Assembly: GCA_016188625.1 (NCBI GenBank)
Contig: JACPHL010000322.1
Coordinates: 1 to 6,092, forward strand
DNA: 6,092 nt
Reading direction: 5' to 3'
Source of the DNA: Candidatus Rokuibacteriota bacterium
GTDB taxonomy: Bacteria; Methylomirabilota; Methylomirabilia; Rokubacteriales; JACPHL01
Shown in pieces: positions 1 through 5,590 of this stretch. Under the pieces are notes generated by a model. That model saw only the letters and a program-made list of their open reading frames with translations, did not search any database and was not told the origin of the DNA. Position 1 is the first letter of the stretch. Each line of letters opens with the position of its first letter. The position numbers were made by a program, and so were the translations under genes.

Positions 1-22
1 CCGCGCAACTTTGGGGGGAGGT

Positions 23-50
23 TCGGAAGGGGGGCAGAGCCCCCCTCCGA
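23..50 (+). promoter_or_regulatory. Strong hairpin overlapping the tpiA ribosome binding site
   Basis: Bases 23-27 (TCGGA) pair with 46-50 (TCCGA), A28 is bulged, and 29-35 (six G then C) pair with 39-45 (G then six C) around an AGA loop. This makes a 12-bp, almost all-GC stem. No T-run follows, so a classical intrinsic terminator is unlikely. The likely Shine-Dalgarno of tpiA, GAGG at 49-52, has its first two bases in the stem. The hairpin could tune tpiA translation, stabilise a processed mRNA end after an upstream gene, or be a dispersed intergenic repeat unit. The pairing is seen in the sequence; the function is inference. Confidence 0.5.
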
Positions 51-58
51 GGCACCTG

Positions 59-835
59 ATGCGGACCCCGCTCGTCGTCGCCAACTGGAAGATGCACGGG
101 ACGTGCGCCGAGGCCCGGACCCTCGCCCTGGGCGTGCGGGAGGGCCTCCAGGGGGTCGAGGGGGTCGAGGTCGTCCTCTGTCCGCCCTTCACCGCGCTCG
201 CCGCGGTCGGGGGGGTCCTCGCGGGGAGCCGCCTGGGGCTCGGGGCCCAGGACGCCCACTGGGAGGCGGCCGGGGCCTTCACCGGCGCGGTCTCGCCGGC
301 GATGCTCGTCGAGCTCGGCTGCCGGGTCGTCATCCTGGGGCATTCGGAGCGCCGGCAGCACTTCGGGGAGCGTGACGAGATGATCAACCAGAAGGTCAGG
401 GCGGCCCTCGCCCACGGCCTCACCCCCATCCTCTGCGTGGGGGAGCGGGAGGAGGAGCGCGAGCGCGGGGCGACCTTCGCCGTGGTCGAGACCCAGCTCC
501 GGGGCGGGCTCGCCGGCCTCGGCGCCGCTGAGGTCGCCCGGGTCGTGCTCGCCTACGAGCCGGTCTGGGCGATCGGGACCGGCAGGAACGCGACCCCGGA
601 GCAGGCCGTCGAGGTCCACGCCTTCCTCCGCGGGCTGCTCGGCGAGGCGGCCTCCAAGGAGGTCGCCCAGGCCGCGCGCATCCTCTACGGGGGGAGCGTC
701 AAACCCGATAACGTCGGCCCCCTCATCGCCGAGCCGGAGATCGACGGGGGGCTGGTCGGGGGCGCGAGCCTCCGGGCCCCCGAGTTCGCCGCCATCGTCC
801 GGACCGTCGGCGCGGCGGGGGGCGGCCGACCCTGA
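59..835 (+). CDS. tpiA: Triosephosphate isomerase
   Basis: This 258-residue cytoplasmic (beta/alpha)8-barrel enzyme interconverts dihydroxyacetone phosphate and glyceraldehyde 3-phosphate in glycolysis and gluconeogenesis. All catalytic landmarks are present: Asn9 and Lys11 in the N-terminal VANWKM segment, His95 in LGHSERR, and the catalytic base Glu167 in AYEPVWAIGTG. The flexible phosphate-gripping loop 6 lies at 168-178. The phosphate-binding turns are YGGSV (210-214) and GLVGGASL (231-238). The length is normal for the family. The ATG at 59 is chosen because the enzyme's conserved strand begins within a few residues and GAGG lies 6 bases upstream. A TTG at 11 would add a 16-residue Gly/Pro extension translated from the hairpin, which is unlikely. 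secG follows after 13 bases, so the two are probably cotranscribed. No promoter is visible upstream; in many bacteria gap and pgk precede tpiA, but the window starts too late to show this. Confidence 0.97.
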   Translation: MRTPLVVANWKMHGTCAEARTLALGVREGLQGVEGVEVVLCPPFTALAAVGGVLAGSRLGLGAQDAHWEAAGAFTGAVSPAMLVELGCRVVILGHSERRQHFGERDEMINQKVRAALAHGLTPILCVGEREEERERGATFAVVETQLRGGLAGLGAAEVARVVLAYEPVWAIGTGRNATPEQAVEVHAFLRGLLGEAASKEVAQAARILYGGSVKPDNVGPLIAEPEIDGGLVGGASLRAPEFAAIVRTVGAAGGGRP

Positions 836-836
836 C

Positions 837-842
837 AAGGAG
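837..842 (+). promoter_or_regulatory. Ribosome binding site of secG
   Basis: AAGGAG sits 6 bases before the GTG at 849. It is the clearest Shine-Dalgarno match in the window. It supports the GTG start, which has no nearby in-frame ATG alternative. Confidence 0.75.
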
Positions 843-848
843 CCAACC

Positions 849-1157
849 GTGTACACCCTCTTGATCGTCCTGCACGTGGTCGTGTCCTTCGCCATCGTCG
901 CCATCGTCCTCCTCCAGGCGGGGAAGGGGGCCGACATCGGCTCCGCCTTCGGCGGGGGGGCGAGCCAGGCGGTCTTCGGCTCCATGGGGGCCCCGACCGT
1001 CCTGGGGAAGATCACCACCGTGGTGGCGATCATTTTCATGGTGACCTCCTTCAGCCTGGCGATGCTCGCCTCCCGCAAGGCCGGGTCCGTCATGACCGCG
1101 CCGCCGGCGGCAACCCAGCCCACGCCGGAGCCCGCGGCGCCGGCCCCTCCGAAGTAG
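849..1157 (+). CDS. secG: Protein translocase subunit SecG
   Basis: This small membrane subunit of the SecYEG preprotein channel supports SecA-driven export. The 102 residues show the family layout: a first membrane helix at about 3-22, the conserved cytoplasmic loop with LLQAGKGADIGSAFGGG (21-37) and the following SQAVFGSMG (39-47), and a second helix at about 54-74. The C-terminal tail (about 82-102) is rich in Ala and Pro; such low-complexity tails are common and variable in SecG. The gene starts with GTG behind a good Shine-Dalgarno. It directly follows tpiA, as in many bacteria. What is unusual is the next gene: an importer trio rather than the tRNA-Leu often found here. Confidence 0.96.
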   Translation: MYTLLIVLHVVVSFAIVAIVLLQAGKGADIGSAFGGGASQAVFGSMGAPTVLGKITTVVAIIFMVTSFSLAMLASRKAGSVMTAPPAATQPTPEPAAPAPPK

Positions 1158-1165
1158 CGGCGTGG

Positions 1166-1183
1166 CCCGCGGTCGGTCGCGGG
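1166..1183 (+). promoter_or_regulatory. Short hairpin before the binding-protein gene
   Basis: CCCGCG (1166-1171) pairs with CGCGGG (1178-1183) around a 6-base loop. It lies in the 43-base gap between secG and the binding-protein gene. Its 3' arm shares bases with GGGGAG (1181-1186), a possible but distant Shine-Dalgarno; GGGTGG at 1191-1196 is the nearer candidate. There is no T-run, so it is weak as a terminator. It could act as a mild attenuator or a translational brake. The pairing is visible, but in DNA this rich in GC a chance hairpin is quite possible. Confidence 0.3.
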
Positions 1184-1200
1184 GAGCGTAGGGTGGCGGC

Positions 1201-3309
1201 GTGTCGGTCAAGCAGCTGCTGATCCTGGCGCCGACGTTCGTCAGCCTGTTCCTCCTCCAGTCCTACTTCTGGGTCCCGACCTTCGAGGATCAGGCGCGGG
1301 GGGACCCCGGGCGCCTGACCCGCTACATCCAGTCCTCGATCGGGGACGCCTCGATCCTCAACCCGACGCTCTCGGCGGATTCGGCCAGCGCCGCGATCAA
1401 CAGCCTGGTCTTCGAGGGGCTCATCGACCGGGACATGGACCTCTCCTTCCGGGGGCGCCTGGCCGAGTCCTGGCGGATCTTCGAGGAGGCCTACCTCGTC
1501 GTGGACGGGTCCGAGCGGCTCCCCGACGGGACGCCGGCCACCCCGGAGGGGCTCGTCCGCCACCTGGAGCGCGCCCGGGCCGCGAAGCACCCGAGCCTCC
1601 GCCTGGTCGAGCGGATCGAGGTCGAGCCGGCGGAGGCCGTGACCGCCGAGCTGGAGGCGGAGCCGGCCGCGCCGGGGAAACCGGCCAAGGTCGCTCAAGT
1701 CACCCTCCGGCGGCCCCCCCGGCTCAAATTCACCCTGACCGAGGTGGATCAGGACTTCTTCGCCAGGCTCGATCGCCTGCTCGGCGGATACATCACGCGG
1801 CTCGACCCCCGCCGGTTTCTGGACCCCGCCCTGCCGCCGGCGCTTCGGGCCCAGGCGGCCGAGCTGATTCCTCCCGCCGAGCACAACCCGGTCATCGTCT
1901 TCCAGCTGCGGAGGGGGGTCCGCTTCCACGACGGGCACGAGTTCGACTCCGGGGACGTGAAATTCACCTACGAGACCATCCTGGACCCGAAGAACCTCTC
2001 CCCCCGCGTCCCGGACTTCGAGCCGGTCAAGTCCGTGGAGCCGCAGGGTCCCTACGCGGTGCGGATCACCTACAAGCGACTCTTCCAGCCCGGATTCGAG
2101 AGCTGGGGGATGGGGATCCTCCCCGAGCATCGCCTCAACCGCGAGGCCCTGAGGAAGGAGGCCCTCGCCCTGGGGCGGGACCCCGAGCGGTTCTCGGTCC
2201 GCGACTCCCGCTTCAACCGGAGCCCGATCGGGACCGGCCCGTTCCGCTTCGTGGAGTGGAAGACCGACCAGTACGTCCGCCTGACCCGGAACGAAGACTA
2301 CTGGGAAGGCCCGCCCAACTTCCGCGAGTTCTACTTCCGGATCATCCCCGACCTCCTCACGACCGAGCTGACCTTCTACGCGGGGACGACCGACGAGTAC
2401 GGCGCTCAGCCCCATCAGGTCTCGCGCCTTCGAGATGACCCCCGCTTCAAATACTACTCGGGGCTCGCCCTCGGCTACAGCTACATCGGCTACAACATGC
2501 GGCGTCCCGTGTTTCAGGATGTCCGGGTCCGGAAGGCGCTCGGGATGGCGATCAACGTCCAGGAGATCATCGACTACGTCCTCTACGGGCAGGCGGAGGG
2601 CACCACCGGGCCCTACCCGAGGCAGACGGACTTCTACGACCCTACGGTGGCCCCGCTTCCCTATGACCCCGCCGGGGCCCTCCGCCTCCTGGAAGAGGCG
2701 GGCTACCGGAGGAACGCCGGGGGGTGGCTTCAGAAGGACGGCAAGCCGTTGGCCTTCACCCTGATCACCAATTCGGGGAACGAGATCCGCAGCGCGATCA
2801 TGGCCATCGCCCAGAACGCCTGGCGGCGGCTCGGGGTGAAGGTCGAGACCCTGGCCCTCGAGTGGGCGGTCTTCATCAACGAGCGGGTGGACAAGGGGGA
2901 CTTCGACGCGGTCGTGCTCGGGTGGTCGATGGGGCTCGACGCCGACCTCTATCAGATCTTCCACTCCAGCCAGACGGGTCACTTCCAGCTCAACTTCGTG
3001 GGCTACAGCAATCCGAGGGCCGACGACCTCATGGTGCGGATCCGCCAGGAGTACGATCCCGGGCGGCAGGTGGCCATGGCGCGCGAGCTTCACCGGCTCA
3101 TCGCGGAGGATCAGCCCTACACGTTCCTCTACGTGGGGAAGTGGACCCAGCTCTTCGACCGGAAGATCGCGCGGCTCGTCCCCGGCCCCGACGGGACGTC
3201 CCGGTACGCGCCCATCGTCACCACCAAGCTCGGGAGCCCGAAGTTCCACTTCACCCAGTGGATCAAGGTGCCCCACCCGGTGGACTTCCCGGTCCACGCG
3301 GCCAACTAG
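1201..3309 (+). CDS. Peptide/nickel-type ABC transporter solute-binding protein (family 5, Opp/Dpp type)
   Basis: This is the extracytoplasmic binding component of an Opp/Dpp-type importer. It captures peptides or similar ligands and delivers them to the two permeases encoded next. Family signatures along the 702 residues are: N-terminal lobe start IGDASILNPTLSADSAS (47-63), FEGLI and LAESW (71-75, 88-91), RRGVRFHDG (237-245) with DVKFTYETI (252-260), SPIGTGPFRFVEW (341-353) with RNEDYWEG (363-370), and the lobe signature RPVFQDVRVRKALGMAIN (435-452). A hydrophobic segment at about 5-25 acts as a signal or anchor. It is not followed by a lipobox cysteine, and I find no cysteine in the whole protein. 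At 702 residues it is longer than the usual 500-600. Most of the excess is a segment of about 140 residues (94-232) between LAESW and VFQLRRGV, which are normally joined by a short beta hairpin. The GTG at 1201 is used because it opens directly into the signal segment. The ligand cannot be read from sequence. Confidence 0.9.
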   Translation: MSVKQLLILAPTFVSLFLLQSYFWVPTFEDQARGDPGRLTRYIQSSIGDASILNPTLSADSASAAINSLVFEGLIDRDMDLSFRGRLAESWRIFEEAYLVVDGSERLPDGTPATPEGLVRHLERARAAKHPSLRLVERIEVEPAEAVTAELEAEPAAPGKPAKVAQVTLRRPPRLKFTLTEVDQDFFARLDRLLGGYITRLDPRRFLDPALPPALRAQAAELIPPAEHNPVIVFQLRRGVRFHDGHEFDSGDVKFTYETILDPKNLSPRVPDFEPVKSVEPQGPYAVRITYKRLFQPGFESWGMGILPEHRLNREALRKEALALGRDPERFSVRDSRFNRSPIGTGPFRFVEWKTDQYVRLTRNEDYWEGPPNFREFYFRIIPDLLTTELTFYAGTTDEYGAQPHQVSRLRDDPRFKYYSGLALGYSYIGYNMRRPVFQDVRVRKALGMAINVQEIIDYVLYGQAEGTTGPYPRQTDFYDPTVAPLPYDPAGALRLLEEAGYRRNAGGWLQKDGKPLAFTLITNSGNEIRSAIMAIAQNAWRRLGVKVETLALEWAVFINERVDKGDFDAVVLGWSMGLDADLYQIFHSSQTGHFQLNFVGYSNPRADDLMVRIRQEYDPGRQVAMARELHRLIAEDQPYTFLYVGKWTQLFDRKIARLVPGPDGTSRYAPIVTTKLGSPKFHFTQWIKVPHPVDFPVHAAN

Positions 3310-3311
3310 CC

Positions 3312-4271
3312 ATGCTGCCGTTCCTCGTCCGCACGGCCTGGAAGAAGCTCTGGACCCTCTTCTTCATCTCCATCATCTCCTTCGGCATCATCCATCTCGC
3401 CCCCGGTCAGCCCAGCCAGATCGATCCCCTCAACCCCCGCTTCACCCCCCAGCAGCTCGAGCGCTACCGCCAGGCGTTCGGGCTGGACCAGCCGCTCTAC
3501 GTGCAGTACGCGCGGTTCTACCAGCAGTTCTTCACGGGGGAGCTGCGCTCCTTCAAGGACAACCAGCCCGTCTTCGGCAAGATCGTGGAACGGACCCGCA
3601 ACAGCCTCCCCCTGTTCATCTTGGGGACCATCCTGATCTGGTGCTACGCCTTCCCCCTGGGGATCGCCACGGCGGTCCGGCGGAACACCCTCTTCGACCG
3701 GTCCACGACCGTCCTCGTCTTCGCCCTGATCTCGATCCCGGGCTTCTACCTGGCCTACCTCGCGATCATCTTCGTGGTCCAGACCTTCCAGGTGGACGTC
3801 ATCGGGCTCCGGACCTTCGGCCGGGAGGGGATCGGCCCGTGGTACGCCATGATGGATCGGACCTGGCACCTGGTCCTCCCGTCCCTGATGGGGGCCGCCG
3901 CCGGGATCGCCGTCCTTTCCCGCTACGTCCGCTCCCAGAGGCTGGCGGTGATCAGCGCCGACTACGTCCGGACCGCCCGGAGCAAGGGGCTCGACGAGGA
4001 CCGGGTCCTCTACCGCCACGCCTTGAGGAACGGTCTCCTCCCGTTCGTGACCATGCTCGGCCTGCTCATCCCGGGGCTGATCGGCGGGAGCGTCATCTTC
4101 GAGACCATCTTCGCCTGGCCGGGGATCGGCCGGCTGGGCTACGAGGCGATCCTCGCCCGGGACTACCCGGTGGTGATCTCGATCAACTTCATCGCGGCCG
4201 TGCTGACCCTGATCGGGACCCTGGTCTCCGATCTCCTGTATATGCTGGTGGACCCGAGGATCCGCCTCTAG
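3312..4271 (+). CDS. ABC transporter permease, DppB/OppB type
   Basis: This is the first inner-membrane permease of the importer, 319 residues, a normal length. A first membrane helix at about 13-31 leads into the LAPGQP turn, then the typical extracytoplasmic stretch RYRQAFGLDQPLYVQYARF (51-69). The binding-protein-dependent permease core follows, with helices near 99-121, 131-157, 187-203, 243-266 and 287-312. The EAA loop that docks the ATPase is seen as DYVRTARSKGLDEDRVLYRH (217-236) with ALRNGLLP. The C-terminal signatures FAWPGIGRLGYEAI (267-280) and LVDPRIRL (312-319) are classic for DppB/OppB. The ATG at 3312 is 2 bases past the binding protein's stop. The open frame extends much further upstream, but that part only shadows the previous gene. 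No Shine-Dalgarno is visible, so translation is probably coupled to the upstream gene. DppB, OppB, AppB and NikB cannot be told apart here. Confidence 0.93.
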   Translation: MLPFLVRTAWKKLWTLFFISIISFGIIHLAPGQPSQIDPLNPRFTPQQLERYRQAFGLDQPLYVQYARFYQQFFTGELRSFKDNQPVFGKIVERTRNSLPLFILGTILIWCYAFPLGIATAVRRNTLFDRSTTVLVFALISIPGFYLAYLAIIFVVQTFQVDVIGLRTFGREGIGPWYAMMDRTWHLVLPSLMGAAAGIAVLSRYVRSQRLAVISADYVRTARSKGLDEDRVLYRHALRNGLLPFVTMLGLLIPGLIGGSVIFETIFAWPGIGRLGYEAILARDYPVVISINFIAAVLTLIGTLVSDLLYMLVDPRIRL

Positions 4272-4272
4272 G

Positions 4273-5259
4273 ATGCCCATGGCCGTCGAGCGCGTCGAAG
4301 GGCGGCGCCGGCTCCGGGGCGAGTCGCCGTCTCGGATCGCGTGGCGCGTCTTCCTCCGGAACCGGGTCGCGGCCGCCGGGATGGTGACGGTCGCCGTGTT
4401 CTTCGGCGTCGCCCTCTCCGGCCTGATGCTCACCAAGGGAGACCGTCCGATCCTGGACCCCAGGGAGGTTCGGCTCCCCGACAAACTCCAGCCCCCCCTC
4501 TCCACCCCCAACCGGGAGGCGCTTCCCCCGGAGCTTCGCCCCCGGCTCGGGGTCTACCTCTTCGGCACCGACGAGCTGGGGCGGGATGTCTTCGCCCGGA
4601 TGCTGGAGGGATCGTTCGTCTCCCTGGCGGTGGGGTTCGTGGCGGTGGGGATCGCGGTGGCCATCGGCCTCGTGCTCGGGGGGGTGGCGGGCTACTACGG
4701 GCGGGTGCCGATCGGGATCGGGCGGTTCCGCCCGATGACCGTGGACACCCTGATCACGGGGCTCATCGACGTGATGTTGAGCTTCCCCTCCTTCTTCCTC
4801 ATCCTGACCGTGGTGGCGATCCTCCGGCCGTCGATCTGGAACATCATGATCGTCATCGGGCTGACCAGCTGGGAGGGGACCGCGCGCTTCGTGCGGGCCG
4901 AGATCCTCTCCCTCCGGGAGCAGGAGTTCGTCCAGGCCGCGGCCGCCCTCGGCGCCCCGGGCCCCCGGGTGGTCCTCCGCCACCTCATCCCCAACTCCGT
5001 GGCGCCGGTCATGGTCTCGGCCACCCTCGGGATCGCCGGGGCGATCCTCACCGAGTCGGGGCTCTCCTTCCTCGGCTTCGGCGTCCCGCCGCCCGACGCG
5101 ACGTGGGGGAACATCCTCGCGGACGGCAAGCGCTACCTCTTCGATGCCCCGTGGCTGACCTTCATTCCGGGGACGGCGATCCTGATCCTCGTGTTGGCCT
5201 TCAACCTCTTCGGCGAAGGCCTGCGCGAGGCCTTCAACCCCAGGCTCCGGCAGGGGTAG
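4273..5259 (+). CDS. ABC transporter permease, DppC/OppC type
   Basis: This is the second permease and forms a heterodimer with the product of the preceding gene. The 328 residues show a basic cytoplasmic N-terminus (RRRLR at 11-15), a first helix at about 33-53, and the hallmark LFGTDELGRDVFAR (96-109). Further helices lie near 113-140, 160-184, 187-206, 241-265 and 295-315. The EAA loop is EQEFVQAAAALGAPGPRVVL (216-235), followed by RHLIPN. The end, ESGLSFLGFGVPPPDATWGN (261-280) and FGEGLREAFNPRL (313-325), is typical of DppC. It is slightly longer than usual: the stretch between helix 1 and the GTDELGRD box is expanded and Pro-rich (54-95), and an extra Gly/Arg-containing loop follows GYYG (about 144-156). 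The ATG at 4273 lies one base after the previous stop, with GAGGA 12 bases upstream. A second in-frame ATG at 4279 is also possible. No ATPase gene follows. Confidence 0.93.
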   Translation: MPMAVERVEGRRRLRGESPSRIAWRVFLRNRVAAAGMVTVAVFFGVALSGLMLTKGDRPILDPREVRLPDKLQPPLSTPNREALPPELRPRLGVYLFGTDELGRDVFARMLEGSFVSLAVGFVAVGIAVAIGLVLGGVAGYYGRVPIGIGRFRPMTVDTLITGLIDVMLSFPSFFLILTVVAILRPSIWNIMIVIGLTSWEGTARFVRAEILSLREQEFVQAAAALGAPGPRVVLRHLIPNSVAPVMVSATLGIAGAILTESGLSFLGFGVPPPDATWGNILADGKRYLFDAPWLTFIPGTAILILVLAFNLFGEGLREAFNPRLRQG

Positions 5260-5267
5260 GGGACGCC

Positions 5268-5294
5268 CCGCCGGGCTCCGGGGGTGTCCGGCGG
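5268..5294 (+). terminator. GC hairpin after the importer genes, possible transcript end
   Basis: Bases 5268-5276 pair with 5286-5294 (nine pairs including one G-T) around a 9-base loop, starting 9 bases after the permease stop codon. There is no downstream T-run, so it does not meet the intrinsic terminator standard. It may mark the 3' end of the importer mRNA or protect it from exonucleases. The position directly after the last gene of the unit is the main support. Confidence 0.35.
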
Positions 5295-5306
5295 CGTTCC
5301 CCCCGG

Positions 5307-5346
5307 GGCCCGCCCGCGTGCCGGAGGGACCCCGCGGGGGTGGGCC
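5307..5346 (+). other. Second GC stem-loop upstream of the tRNA promoter
   Basis: GGCCCGCCC (5307-5315) can pair with GGGTGGGCC (5338-5346), nine pairs with one G-T. Three further inner pairs (5316-5318 with 5333-5335) form across a two-base bulge. It ends 4 bases before the -35 box of the tRNA promoter. It could be a second-chance terminator shielding the tRNA unit from read-through, but no T-run follows. The sequence here is so GC-rich that alternative foldings, including the palindrome CCCCGCGGGG at 5330-5339, compete. Confidence 0.25.
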
Positions 5347-5350
5347 GATA

Positions 5351-5380
5351 TTGACAAGGCGAGCCGGGGTGCGGCATACT
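5351..5380 (+). promoter_or_regulatory. Sigma70-type promoter of tRNA-Leu
   Basis: TTGACA (5351-5356) is a perfect -35 hexamer. It is followed 18 bases later by CATACT (5375-5380), which matches four of six -10 bases. Transcription would begin near 5387, about six bases before the mature tRNA end at 5393. This very short leader is typical for a stable RNA gene. The match stands out from the GC-rich surroundings. Confidence 0.75.
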
Positions 5381-5392
5381 GGCCTCCGTTGC

Positions 5393-5477
<85 letters not shown>

Positions 5478-5497
5478 TTCCTGACGGCCTTCCGCGT

Positions 5498-5527
5498 CGA
5501 GGGGCCCTGTGGCGGGGCCCCTTGCGT
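5498..5527 (+). terminator. Likely terminator of tRNA-Leu
   Basis: The stem AGGGGCCC (5500-5507) pairs with GGGCCCCT (5515-5522) around a 7-base loop. It can be extended by 5499-5523 (G-T) and 5498-5524. The following bases TTGCGTGCGTTTGC are only moderately T-rich, so the U-tract is imperfect. The hairpin begins 20 bases after the tRNA CCA. Its last bases overlap the presumed -35 of lipA, so the end of one unit and the start of the next are packed together. Confidence 0.55.
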
Positions 5528-5550
5528 GCGTTTGCTCCTGTCGGCATAAT
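5522..5550 (+). promoter_or_regulatory. Probable promoter of lipA
   Basis: CATAAT (5545-5550) matches five of six -10 bases. TTGCGT (5522-5527), a weak -35, is placed 17 bases upstream. The start of transcription would be near 5557, giving a leader of about 34 bases before the lipA ATG. The -10 context CGGCATAAT resembles the tRNA promoter's CGGCATACT. Confidence 0.5.
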
Positions 5551-5590
5551 GACACAGAGCGTGATGCGATCCCTGATGGTGCGCTGACGG

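Noticed and set aside
11-58. An upstream TTG start giving tpiA a 16-residue N-terminal extension.
   Set aside because: The extension is encoded by the hairpin, is Gly/Pro-rich and is not part of the enzyme's fold. The ATG at 59 has a properly spaced GAGG.
151-168. Tandem 9-base repeat GGGGGTCGA twice inside tpiA.
   Set aside because: It encodes the ordinary GVEGVE stretch before a conserved strand; two units in GC-rich coding DNA are not a meaningful repeat array.
1090-3297. A 735-codon open frame on the minus strand opposite the binding-protein gene.
   Set aside because: It is antisense to a gene with clear family signatures. Its product is a repetitive mix of Gly, Pro, Arg, Glu, Asp and Val without motifs. 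Long empty antisense frames are expected in GC-rich coding DNA.
1017-4821. The 15-base string ACCGTGGTGGCGATC in secG (1017-1031) and again in the second permease (4807-4821), with a 12-base version in lipA.
   Set aside because: All lie in coding sequence for a hydrophobic Thr-Val-Val-Ala stretch and follow the shared codon bias; chance recurrence is the simplest explanation.
5549-5587. A 12-codon open frame (ATG to TGA) in frame with lipA, ending 3 bases before its start, as a possible leader peptide.
   Set aside because: Its ATG lies at the -10 element of the presumed lipA promoter, so it would not be on the mRNA. It has no Shine-Dalgarno and no run of regulatory codons.
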